17,841 nt of DNA. Source: Brevibacillus sp. Its GTDB lineage: Bacteria > Bacillota > Bacilli > Brevibacillales > Brevibacillaceae. A program made the position numbers and the translations under genes. Positions 7,745 to 14,219 of this stretch are shown here, one piece after another. Each line of letters starts with the position of its first letter. The stretch's first letter is position 1. The DNA lies in assembly GCA_029240815.1 (NCBI GenBank), contig JARDZO010000096.1, positions 1 through 17,841 of the forward strand, in the 5' to 3' direction. The notes under the pieces were generated by a model. The model was not told the DNA's origin, made no database searches, and worked only from the letters and a program-made list of their open reading frames with translations.

Positions 7745-7790
7745 GAAACACCCTCAGTCCAGTAACGTTTGGACGAAGGGTGTTTTCATT
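7745..7790. terminator. Bidirectional intrinsic terminator between FMN reductase and MCP genes
   Basis: AAACACCCT (7746-7754) pairs with AGGGTGTTT (7777-7785), and an inner GTCCA/TGGAC stem continues it after a 2x2 internal loop. TTTTCATTTT follows on the plus strand and an A-rich stretch on the other side gives the minus-strand U-tract. Confidence 0.9.
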
Positions 7791-7798
7791 TTGGAGGG

Positions 7799-9262
7799 TT
7801 AGATGTTCAGTCCACGGATTTGTTGCTCGATTTTTTCAAACCCGCCCGAGACTTTGACGACCTCGTCTTTTTGTTCGGAGACGAGAACGAGCACGTCTTC
7901 CAGGTTTTCCTTGTTTTTGTCCGTAATATCTGCGTTGAGCTCGACTTTCGCTCCGACCTCTTGCATCATGCTGTGCACGTGGACGATAAACTCCTGGAGG
8001 AATTTGGTTTTCTCCGCGAAATCTTGCATGTAGTTGTCGACATTGGAGAACATTTCTTGAACCTCGAGAATGCCTTCGCTATTTTTTTCAAAGGAAACCT
8101 GCGATTCGGAAATCATATTCGAGACCCGCTTCATTTTTTCGCGGATGGTCATCAAAAGTGTCGCAATCGATTCCGAGGATACCTTGGAAGATTCGGCCAG
8201 CTTGCGCACTTCATCGGCTACGACGGCAAAACCTCTGCCGTGTTCTCCAGCACGGGACGCCTCGATAGTAGCATTGAGCGCGAGAAGATTGGTTTGGGCG
8301 GATATATCAGAAATCGTTTGAATGATTTTCTCGATGGACTCGGTTTCTTTGTACAGCTCTTGAATCAGGCTGTTGGTCCCTTGAATATCTGTGATAAAGC
8401 GTTCAAAATCACTGCCGATATTCCCGATGCGTTTGCCGCTCTCTTGTGTCGCTTCTTTGGTAGATTCGACATAATCATACATTTCCGTGACGGAGCGCGT
8501 CATATCTTCTACTTGGACATTGGTAGAAGCCATTTCATTACGGAGCTCATTCGTGTTCTCGGTCTGCACGCCAAACGATTGGATAATGCCTTGCAGGGAA
8601 GTGACGGTCTCAACGGCACGAACATTGACTCCATCGGTAACCTTGTTGAGATTTTCCTGGTATTCCTGTACGGAATTCAGGGAACGATTGACCTGATCCA
8701 ATACGCGTTGCAGCGATTCCTTGGATTCGATCGCTTCCCGTTTTTGCAACTCACTTTCTTGCTGCAGCTTGTTATTGAAAACGGCGTGCATCATGCTGGT
8801 AACGGAAATGAAGCAGAAGGTAAGCAGATAGTACATCAAATCGATAGGCGAAGTAGAATGGAAAATCACATCGCCTTGCGTAAAGAAATAATAGGAAACA
8901 ATTCCCAGAGTCGTGAGAATGGTAAGCACGTTGATGACTTTGTCTTGGTAGATGCCCATTACCGCCACAAAAAACATGGTGGTCATGATATTAATCATAT
9001 GAGGATCCAAGTGCACGATCACGAACATGAAGATCGCGATCACGACAAAATTGAAAAACTTCATGAAAGGCGCAAACTTCTCGCGGAAGCTCGGGCGGTT
9101 GGAGATGTAAGTAAAAGGAGCCAGAACTACATACAAAATGCCCAGTACCGTCAAAACAAAGGTAAGAGGAACCCCTACAAACAGATTGACGATTTGGACG
9201 ACCGTAATAATGCTTGCAAAGACGATGACGACCCAGTTGTTCCTTCTTCGTAAAAGATCCAT
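7799..9262 (-). CDS. Six-TM methyl-accepting chemotaxis protein without an extracellular sensor domain
   Basis: A 487-residue chemoreceptor. Residues 10-160 form about six membrane helices with short loops (approximately 11-28, 32-52, 70-84, 91-105, 110-127, 141-160). There is no large extracellular domain and no obvious HAMP. A long coiled coil follows, with the strongly conserved hairpin tip ([20 protein letters not shown] near 316-335, then [18 protein letters not shown]) that contacts CheA and CheW. There is no C-terminal CheR/CheB pentapeptide. The stimulus is probably membrane-borne, lipophilic or energy-related (inference). The ATG at 9262 lies one base after the stop of the upstream GNAT gene, so translation is coupled; GAGGT about 11 bases upstream, inside that gene, may be its ribosome binding site. 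It lies in the c-di-GMP riboswitch transcription unit. Confidence 0.93.
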   Translation of the reverse strand: MDLLRRRNNWVVIVFASIITVVQIVNLFVGVPLTFVLTVLGILYVVLAPFTYISNRPSFREKFAPFMKFFNFVVIAIFMFVIVHLDPHMINIMTTMFFVAVMGIYQDKVINVLTILTTLGIVSYYFFTQGDVIFHSTSPIDLMYYLLTFCFISVTSMMHAVFNNKLQQESELQKREAIESKESLQRVLDQVNRSLNSVQEYQENLNKVTDGVNVRAVETVTSLQGIIQSFGVQTENTNELRNEMASTNVQVEDMTRSVTEMYDYVESTKEATQESGKRIGNIGSDFERFITDIQGTNSLIQELYKETESIEKIIQTISDISAQTNLLALNATIEASRAGEHGRGFAVVADEVRKLAESSKVSSESIATLLMTIREKMKRVSNMISESQVSFEKNSEGILEVQEMFSNVDNYMQDFAEKTKFLQEFIVHVHSMMQEVGAKVELNADITDKNKENLEDVLVLVSEQKDEVVKVSGGFEKIEQQIRGLNI

Positions 9263-9263
9263 A

Positions 9264-9803
9264 TCAACCCATGACCTCGACTTTTCTTGGTATGTACCAT
9301 GAATATTTGGGATTATCCTTGTCCGAATAAACTTCTTTTAGGTGAAAAAGCGTCGGAATGGCATCGGCGCCTTTGTAAAAGATCTTTTCATTGATTTGTG
9401 TCGTGCGAATACTGTATTTCTGGTTCATTGATCGAAAAAAAGTCGGATCTGCAATGCCGACTGCGTGCGTATATCCATGTTTTTCGGCGTAATCGATCAT
9501 CAGGCAGATTCCTTTTCGACCGAGTTGTCCACGATAGTGGGGAAGCACAGCGAGACTGTCTACCTCCATCACCTTCATATCGTCCTGGATGACTTCTTGA
9601 AACAACGAATGGATAAACGAATTTGATTTCGAATAAGGCGTAAACTCAAAAGTTCCTCCAGCTTCTCCATCTTCTGCTAGCAGTAAGTAAAGATCAGAGC
9701 CTTCTTTGGCATACTCCATTTCGAAACCCATAGAACTCCAAACGACTTCCTTAATTTTATGGAACAATGCCAAGGTCTCCGTAGAATCAACATGTTTGTA
9801 CAT
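9264..9803 (-). CDS. GNAT-fold protein resembling LuxI/FeeM-type acyltransferases
   Basis: A 179-residue cytoplasmic protein. The segment [20 protein letters not shown] (residues 81-100) has the beta4-alpha3 shape of the GNAT acyl-CoA site, although the spacing of R91, G95 and G98 differs from the usual RxxGxG. The following part ([19 protein letters not shown], then [14 protein letters not shown] at 142-155) recalls the C-terminal region of FeeM-like N-acyl amino acid synthases and LuxI-type enzymes rather than ordinary acetyltransferases. The substrate is unknown, and the signal-synthase reading is inference. ATG 9803 is preferred because GGTGGAG lies about seven bases upstream; an in-frame TTG at 9863 has no comparable site. 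It is the first gene after the c-di-GMP riboswitch and overlaps functionally with the MCP start. Confidence 0.75.
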   Translation of the reverse strand: MYKHVDSTETLALFHKIKEVVWSSMGFEMEYAKEGSDLYLLLAEDGEAGGTFEFTPYSKSNSFIHSLFQEVIQDDMKVMEVDSLAVLPHYRGQLGRKGICLMIDYAEKHGYTHAVGIADPTFFRSMNQKYSIRTTQINEKIFYKGADAIPTLFHLKEVYSDKDNPKYSWYIPRKVEVMG

Positions 9804-9897
9804 TTTCCCACTCCACCATTTTTTCTTTCTCTCTCTATTTTTGTGTGTAAATCTGTTCCCCAATACTTTTCTCTCTGTTCTCTCTTTTAGATAACGT

Positions 9898-9903
9898 CCT
9901 CCT
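9898..9903 (-). promoter_or_regulatory. Orphan Shine-Dalgarno-like AGGAGG in the GNAT leader
   Basis: A perfect AGGAGG lies on the minus strand just after the riboswitch terminator, but no ATG, GTG or TTG follows within the usual distance (the next codons read ACGTTATCTAA). Between it and the GNAT start the leader is purine-rich (GAGAGAACAGAGAG-type). It could be a leftover of a lost short reading frame or a ribosome standby site. Confidence 0.3.
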
Positions 9904-9915
9904 ATCAGATGAACT

Positions 9916-9950
9916 AAAAAAAAGAGTCATCCCAAGAAATGGAACAACCC
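9916..9950 (-). terminator. Intrinsic terminator of the c-di-GMP riboswitch expression platform
   Basis: On the minus strand, GGGTTGTTCC (9941-9950) and GGGATGACTC (9924-9933) form a 10-bp stem including G-U pairs, with a 7-nt loop and a run of eight U (9916-9923). It sits about 25 bases past the aptamer and about 110 bases before the GNAT start, where it would control read-through. Confidence 0.8.
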
Positions 9951-9975
9951 AAGTCACCAACATCAACACATTCGC

Positions 9976-10069
9976 CTCGGATGTATGGCAACCCGGCTAT
10001 CATAGTCTACGACTTTAGACCCGTGGTTTTGCGTCACCACCTTTAGATGGTTTTGCTTTTGTCATCTAG
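9976..10069 (-). ncRNA. Cyclic di-GMP-I (GEMM) riboswitch
   Basis: Read on the minus strand, the element shows the GEMM-I order: AAAAGCAAAACC, hairpin ACCATC-TAAA-GGTGGT, the conserved linker GACGCAAA, then the second hairpin carrying GGGTCTAAAGTC and GACTATGATAGCC (the tetraloop-receptor-like CTAA/TATG pair), and the closing GGGTTGCC. The base-paired arms ACCATC/GGTGGT and AGTC/GACT are intact. The first hairpin's loop is UAAA rather than the usual GNRA. P1 can form from GATG (10063-10066) and CATC (9980-9983). The aptamer starts about 30 nt after the predicted transcription start and controls the GNAT-MCP unit. Confidence 0.93.
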
Positions 10070-10105
10070 TTTCGAAAAATGTAAAGATATGTCGGATTCT
10101 GTAAA

Positions 10106-10134
10106 ATTTTATACTACTAGAAATTCATTGTCAA
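10106..10134 (-). promoter_or_regulatory. Sigma-A-type promoter of the riboswitch operon
   Basis: On the minus strand, consensus TTGACA (10129-10134), a 17-base spacer and TAAAAT (10106-10111) are present. Transcription would begin near 10099, about 30 bases before the c-di-GMP aptamer. This supports the strand and extent of the riboswitch unit. Confidence 0.85.
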
Positions 10135-10136
10135 GT

Positions 10137-10179
10137 TTTGGTAGGTAGTATTAACCAAATGTTTATATGTCTTATAAAC
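10137..10179. promoter_or_regulatory. Two adjacent inverted repeats between divergent units
   Basis: TTTGGT (10137-10142) and ACCAAA (10154-10159) form one inverted repeat with an 11-base spacer. GTTTATA (10161-10167) and TATAAAC (10173-10179) form a second perfect one with a 5-base spacer. They lie immediately upstream of the riboswitch-operon -35 and just before a plus-strand TATACT (10184-10189) that could be the -10 for the aldo/keto reductase. They are operator candidates; the regulator is unknown. Confidence 0.45.
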
Positions 10180-10189
10180 TATTTATACT

Positions 10190-10420
10190 TTTTCTGTCAT
10201 TTTTTCTGCTCTATGTGAATACATTCCTGGATACGCAATGTCGATGCCAAGTATTTAAAGTTGCCAGAGTGCTTCAATTCAGCAAATGGAAATGGCGGGA
10301 TGGGATAACTACAGCGGCTAATACAGGCATATAGAACGAAGCTGGCAGGGATTCGCCGAATGAAACCCGAAACTGGAATAGATAGGAAGAACATGGATAC
10401 GAAAGGGAGGGGCGATAGGG
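10190..10420. other. Leader/intergenic DNA before the aldo/keto reductase gene
   Basis: About 230 bases with no recognised RNA element. Weak open stretches exist on both strands but have no ribosome binding site or recognisable protein similarity. The end of the stretch carries GGGAGGGG, the ribosome binding site of the next gene. Confidence 0.4.
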
Positions 10421-11416
10421 ATGCGGTATCAAAGGCTGGGAAGAACGGGCTTGAAGGTGTCAGAAGTCAGTCTGGGCACGATGGCGTTCGGACGCTGGAT
10501 CGGAGAAAAGGAATCAGGTGAAGTGCTCGATGCGGCACTGGATGCAGGAATCAATCTGATTGATACGGCAGATGTCTACGGCAGAGGTATGGATCAGAGC
10601 AATCCGCTGTTGACCGGTGAATCAGAAGAAATTTTGGGCAGGCTCTTGCAGGGCAAACGGGACCAGATCGTGTTGGCGACCAAGGTGAACGGTCGAGTCG
10701 GCAATGGAGTCAATGACGCTGGATTGAGCAGATTTCACATCATCCGTGCCGTCGAGAACAGCCTGAGAAGATTGCGCACCGATCACATCGATCTGTATCA
10801 GGTTCATCGCTTTGATCCGAATACCCCGCTGGAGGAAACGTTGCGAGCCTTGGACGACCTGGTCCATCAAGGCAAAGTCCGCTATCTCGGCGCTTCCAAT
10901 TTCGCGGCATGGCAGCTTGCCAAAGCGCATGGGATTAGCGATCGGCTCCAGCTGCACCGCTTTGAAAGCATTCAGCCGGAGTACAGCATCCTTTCGCGCC
11001 ACATCGAGCAGGAGCTGCTACCCTTTGCAGAGTCGGAGTCCGTCGGAGTGATTGTGTACAGCCCGTTGGGGAGAGGACTGTTGACCGGAAAGTACCGTCA
11101 GGGGGAAGCTCTGCCACAGGGCAGCAGAGGAGCGGCAGGTGAACAGCGATTGCTCGCCCTGCTGGAACAAGAACGGCATTTTCATATTGTCGAGGGGCTC
11201 AAGCCATTGGCAAAACAACGCGGCTGGACATTGCCACAGCTGGCGCTTGCCTGGGTGTTGAGCAATTCCGCGGTGACTTCTGCCATTTTAGGTGCTTCTC
11301 GTCCCGAACATGTGACCGAGTCATTGCGTTACATCGACGAACGGCTACATGCAGAGGAGCTTCAGGAAATTCACCGCATTACCCGCCAAGCAGGAGCACA
11401 ACTGCTGGCGAAATAG
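10421..11416 (+). CDS. Aldo/keto reductase
   Basis: A 331-residue TIM-barrel NADPH-dependent oxidoreductase. The catalytic tetrad is visible as D48 and Y53 (IDTADVYGRG), K88 (LATKV) and H129 (YQVHRFD). The C-terminal NADPH-binding part has the usual ILGASRPEHV. It belongs with the YhdN/YeaE/Kv-beta-like aldo/keto reductases, which reduce aldehydes and ketones; the substrate is not predictable. GGGAGGGG about eight bases upstream supports the ATG at 10421. An SsuE-type flavin reductase starts 18 bases after its stop, so the two are likely co-transcribed redox enzymes. Confidence 0.93.
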   Translation: MRYQRLGRTGLKVSEVSLGTMAFGRWIGEKESGEVLDAALDAGINLIDTADVYGRGMDQSNPLLTGESEEILGRLLQGKRDQIVLATKVNGRVGNGVNDAGLSRFHIIRAVENSLRRLRTDHIDLYQVHRFDPNTPLEETLRALDDLVHQGKVRYLGASNFAAWQLAKAHGISDRLQLHRFESIQPEYSILSRHIEQELLPFAESESVGVIVYSPLGRGLLTGKYRQGEALPQGSRGAAGEQRLLALLEQERHFHIVEGLKPLAKQRGWTLPQLALAWVLSNSAVTSAILGASRPEHVTESLRYIDERLHAEELQEIHRITRQAGAQLLAK

Positions 11417-11434
11417 AAAAGGAGAGAACAAGAC

Positions 11435-12001
11435 ATGGCAAAACTCGTGATTTTATCAGGGAGTCCTTATAAAGGCTCCCGGCTGGACAGCGTACTGGCA
11501 CACGCAGATCGTTTGCTGCAGGAAGCTGGACATCAGGCTGACTGGCTTCATGTGCGCGACTTGCCCGCTGAAGATTTGCTGCACGTCCGCTTCGACAGTC
11601 CTGCCATCGTGCAGGCAAACGAGCTGATTGCACAAGCAGATGCGGTTGTGATCGCAACCCCCATCTACAAAGCAGCTTATTCCGGTGCACTGAAAGCGTA
11701 TTTGGACCTGTTGCCGCAAAAGGGGTTGGAAAACAAGCTCGTATTGCCCATAGCCATCGGAGGTACGATCGCGCATCTGTTGGCAATCGATTATGCCCTC
11801 AAGCCCGTCTTGTCCGCTCTGGGAGCGAGACATGTGTTGGCTGGCGCCTTTATTCTGGATTCACTGGTGAAAAAAAGAGAGGACGGCACGAGCGAGCTGG
11901 AAGAAGAAGCCGCACTGCGGTTGCAAGATTCGGTGGGCCAGCTGGTAGGCGAGTTGATCTGGCAGGTGGAACGCAGCAAAGTCGCAAACACTGCGAACTA
12001 A
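11435..12001 (+). CDS. ssuE: NADPH-dependent FMN reductase, SsuE type
   Basis: A 188-residue flavodoxin-like reductase that supplies reduced FMN to a partner monooxygenase, classically SsuD in sulfonate desulfonation. Seen: the FMN loop GSPYKGSR (9-16), ATPIYKAAYSGALKAYLDLL near residues 74-93, and LPIAIGGTIAHLLAIDYALK, which are hallmarks of the SsuE/MsuE branch. AAGGAGAG precedes the ATG by about eight bases. There is no ssuABC transporter and no ssuD monooxygenase in the window; the upstream partner is an aldo/keto reductase. It could serve a monooxygenase encoded elsewhere. Confidence 0.88.
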   Translation: MAKLVILSGSPYKGSRLDSVLAHADRLLQEAGHQADWLHVRDLPAEDLLHVRFDSPAIVQANELIAQADAVVIATPIYKAAYSGALKAYLDLLPQKGLENKLVLPIAIGGTIAHLLAIDYALKPVLSALGARHVLAGAFILDSLVKKREDGTSELEEEAALRLQDSVGQLVGELIWQVERSKVANTAN

Positions 12002-12018
12002 AGGAAGACGGAATGCAA

Positions 12019-12073
12019 GTGAGATGTAGTGAGATGTAGTGAGATGTAGTGAAATTTAGTGAAATGTAGTGAA
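12019..12073 (+). repeat. Tandem 10-bp repeat, about 5.5 copies
   Basis: The unit GTGAGATGTA occurs three times without change (12019-12048), then GTGAAATTTA and GTGAAATGTA, and a final GTGAA that enters the terminator stem. It begins 18 bases after the ssuE stop. The period is close to one DNA helical turn. It lies in the transcribed 3' region, so it may be only slippage-prone DNA. Confidence 0.9.
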
Positions 12074-12100
12074 AGCCCAGTTCTGATCGGGCTTTCTTTT
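12071..12100 (+). terminator. Intrinsic terminator after ssuE
   Basis: GAAAGCCC (12071-12078) and GGGCTTTC (12089-12096) form a perfect 8-bp stem with a 10-nt loop and TTTT tail. It overlaps the last partial copy of the 10-bp repeat and ends the aldo/keto reductase-ssuE unit. Confidence 0.88.
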
Positions 12101-12435
12101 TAAGTTTGCCGAAGGGGTAATCTTTTTACCTACGCGACGAGAGAAGACTGTTTCCAGGCGGAGCGACTGTGGAGTCCCACTCAGCGTAGCCATGATCACG
12201 AGGCAAAGAATCGCTATCTATGAATAACCGTCGTAGCTGCGCGCCGTTTTGCGATTCCCTCGGGTTCATGGCGAAGCGGACAGTCAACACTCCCTGGCAG
12301 GACGTAGCCCGGAGCGGAGCATGGAAACAGGCTTCTTCCCCACAAGTAGTTGCAGTTCCACGGGAAGGATTCCAGCTGTGGATGTGTAATTAATCCCTGT
12401 TGCCAAAATAGGCACGAAAAGAGGAGGTAAAGCTC
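12101..12435. other. 335-bp intergenic region before ridA, with imperfect repeat motifs
   Basis: No known riboswitch, T-box or tRNA was recognised. The motif CTGTTTCCAGGCGGAGCGAC (12148-12167) has a relative at 12915-12933 on the other side of ridA, and CGGAGCATGGAAAC (12315-12328) resembles the inverse of a motif at 12950-12965. A 57-codon open frame at 12220-12393 has no ribosome binding site. The strong GAGGAGG of ridA closes the region. Confidence 0.4.
12148..12169 (+). repeat. Imperfect dispersed repeat, copy A
   Basis: About 22 bases that align with positions 12915-12935 with one gap and about four mismatches; the shared core is GGAGCGAC. Copies lie before and after ridA. The family is unidentified. 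Confidence 0.4.
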
Positions 12436-12846
12436 ATGCCTAACGAAAAGCAAGTCGCCTTTATCAATCCGGAGACGATGCCAAAGTCATTCGGCTATTC
12501 ACATGTAGTAGAAGCGATTGGTGGCAGGACGATCTATATTTCTGGACAAGTGCCTTTGAACAAGGAAGGACAAATCGTGGGAGAGGGAGACCTTGCGGCA
12601 CAGACGAAGCAAGTCTTTGAAAATATAAAAGCCGCATTAGAAGCAGTGGGAGCGAGCTTTGACGATGTGGTGAAGCTGACCTTTTTTGTCACGGACATCA
12701 CTCAGATGCAAACCGTGCGGGATGTTCGCGATGCCTACGTGAATACAGAGAATCCGCCAGCCAGCTCTGCGGTAGAAATACGAAAGCTGATCAACGAGGC
12801 GTTTCTCATCGAGATCGACGCTATTGCAGTAGCGAATGCACGATAA
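12436..12846 (+). CDS. RidA (YjgF/UK114) family protein lacking the usual catalytic arginine
   Basis: A 136-residue small trimer-forming protein of the Rid family; classical members hydrolyse reactive enamines and imines such as 2-aminoacrylate. Family marks include YISGQVPLN (34-42), QTKQVFENIKAALEAVGASF and the C-terminal IEIDAIAVA. In archetypal RidA the segment is PARSCVEV, where Arg binds the substrate carboxylate; here it reads PASSAVEI with S110 at that place. It therefore probably belongs to another Rid subgroup and may act on a different compound or not be a deaminase. GAGGAGG eight bases before the ATG is a strong ribosome binding site. The next gene is an aromatic-acid-type transporter, hinting at an amine or aromatic catabolite (inference). 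Confidence 0.88.
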   Translation: MPNEKQVAFINPETMPKSFGYSHVVEAIGGRTIYISGQVPLNKEGQIVGEGDLAAQTKQVFENIKAALEAVGASFDDVVKLTFFVTDITQMQTVRDVRDAYVNTENPPASSAVEIRKLINEAFLIEIDAIAVANAR

Positions 12847-12914
12847 GGAATTGGGAAAAACTACCGAAATGATGTAGCGAGGAATAAAGGAAATAAGAAA
12901 ACCTCTACCGAGGC

Positions 12915-12965
12915 CTGTTCATGGTGGAGCGACCGCGTTTTAGCGGAATGTTTCCATGCGCTCCG
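12915..12965. repeat. Imperfect dispersed repeat, copy C, with hairpin-forming motifs
   Basis: CTGTTCATGGTGGAGCGAC resembles copy A at 12148. Within the stretch, CCGC/GCGG flank a six-base loop (GTTTTA), and GTTTCCATGCGCTCCG (12950-12965) inversely matches CGGAGCATGGAAAC at 12315-12328. Origin and role are unknown. Confidence 0.4.
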
Positions 12966-12971
12966 GAATCC

Positions 12972-12989
12972 ATAAGCGATCGCGCTTAT
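12972..12989. promoter_or_regulatory. Inverted repeat upstream of the MFS gene
   Basis: ATAAGCG and CGCTTAT form a perfect 7-bp inverted repeat with the four-base centre ATCG, 37-54 bases before the transporter start. It overlaps TATAAA (12987-12992), a possible -10. It is an operator or small-hairpin candidate. Confidence 0.4.
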
Positions 12990-13025
12990 AAATTCCTATA
13001 CGTTAAAGAAAGCAGGGAATACAAA

Positions 13026-14207
13026 ATGTCTGCGACCTACAAGAAAGTATTTTGGGCATCTGGTTTCGGTTGGATGTTCGATGCGATGGATGTAGCACTC
13101 TTATCCTTTATCATGGTAGCACTTCGGCAGGAATGGGGATTGACGGGAGAACAGGCAGGCCTGCTCGGAACCAGCAATACGATTGGAATGGCACTGGGAG
13201 CATTCGCCGGCGGGTATTTGGCAGATCGGATCGGCCGCAAACCTGTCTTCATGCTGACGCTGCTGCTGTTCGGGGCAGCGAGCCTGGCCAGTGCGTTTGC
13301 CACAGGATTTGCGATCATGCTTTTCTTTCGTCTCCTCATTGGTTTGGGTCTCGGAGCGGAATTGCCCGTAGCGTCTACACTGGTCAACGAGTTCGCTCCT
13401 CCTGAAAAACGGGGACGCACGGTAGTGCTGCTGGAGAGCTTTTGGGCTGTAGGGTGGATCCTGGCCGCCGTCATCTCGTATTTCATAATTCCGGTTTATG
13501 GCTGGCGGATCGCTGTCGTGATTGGAGCATTGCCGATGGTGTATGCCTGGTTTATCCGTCGTAACGTACCCGAATCGCCGAAGTTTCAGCAGCGTGACGA
13601 ACGTGTTCCGTTAAAAGAACTGTTAACCTCTCACAAGCGAGAGACCATTACGCTGTGGGTCGTCTGGTTTGCCATTACCTTCTCCTATTACGGCATGTTT
13701 CTCTGGATGCCGTCTGTGCTGGTCGACAAAGGCTTTACGATGATCAAGAGCTTTCAGTACGTTTTGATCATGACGCTCGCCCAGCTTCCGGGCTACTTCA
13801 CCGCAGCCTATCTGGTGGAAAAATGGGGGAGAAAGCAGACGCTGGCGACGTTTTTGTTCATGACAGGTGTGATGGCGTTCGCGTTTGGCAGCAGCACCGA
13901 AACGAGTGGTCTCCTGTTGACCGGAGCTTTGCTTTCCTTCTTTAATCTTGGAGCTTGGGGCGCGTTGTACGCTTATACGCCTGAAAATTATCCAACTCCT
14001 CTGCGTGCCACCGGATCTGGTTTTGCCTCTGGTGTTGGCAGGATCGGCAGTATCATTGCCCCTTATCTGGTCGGGCATTATTCTGCACTGCATTACAGCT
14101 ATACGTTTATTTTCAGCATGTTTACCGCTGTTCTGTTGGTAGGCACGCTCGTTTTGCTAGCGGTCGGAAAAGAGACGCGTGAAACGACGGCCACGAACCT
14201 CGGGTAA
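13026..14207 (+). CDS. MFS transporter, aromatic acid:H+ symporter / niacin transporter type
   Basis: A 393-residue, 12-helix inner-membrane permease. TM1 carries FDAMDVALL with D19 and D22, matching the DxxD motif of the aromatic acid:H+ symporters. The cytoplasmic loop 2-3 motif A reads GYLADRIGRKP (63-73), and RLLIGLGLGAELPVASTLVNE follows in TM4. The pattern fits B. subtilis NiaP (YceI) and PcaK-like carriers, so niacin, benzoate or a related organic acid is likely; the choice is not possible from sequence. The ATG at 13026 is chosen because TM1 then sits at the normal distance; the longer in-frame start at 12921 would translate the repeat region. The ribosome binding site AGGGA is weak. 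Confidence 0.85.
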   Translation: MSATYKKVFWASGFGWMFDAMDVALLSFIMVALRQEWGLTGEQAGLLGTSNTIGMALGAFAGGYLADRIGRKPVFMLTLLLFGAASLASAFATGFAIMLFFRLLIGLGLGAELPVASTLVNEFAPPEKRGRTVVLLESFWAVGWILAAVISYFIIPVYGWRIAVVIGALPMVYAWFIRRNVPESPKFQQRDERVPLKELLTSHKRETITLWVVWFAITFSYYGMFLWMPSVLVDKGFTMIKSFQYVLIMTLAQLPGYFTAAYLVEKWGRKQTLATFLFMTGVMAFAFGSSTETSGLLLTGALLSFFNLGAWGALYAYTPENYPTPLRATGSGFASGVGRIGSIIAPYLVGHYSALHYSYTFIFSMFTAVLLVGTLVLLAVGKETRETTATNLG

Positions 14208-14219
14208 GTCGCGCTTCTC

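Noticed and set aside
7769..9253. A 494-codon plus-strand frame across the MCP gene
   Set aside because: Antisense shadow of the chemoreceptor, whose conserved signalling domain is unmistakable.
10197..10394. A 65-codon minus-strand frame before the aldo/keto reductase
   Set aside because: No ribosome binding site or family resemblance; the opposite strand also shows chance open stretches.
12220..12393. A 57-codon plus-strand frame before ridA
   Set aside because: It has an ATG but no ribosome binding site and lies in repeat-like DNA.
12101..12435. Possible riboswitch or T-box upstream of ridA
   Set aside because: I looked for T-box, glycine, SAM and guanidine-type conserved motifs and found none, and there is no terminator close to the gene.
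12921..13025. N-terminal extension of the MFS transporter
   Set aside because: It would translate the repeat region and push TM1 away from its usual position; ATG 13026 fits the family.
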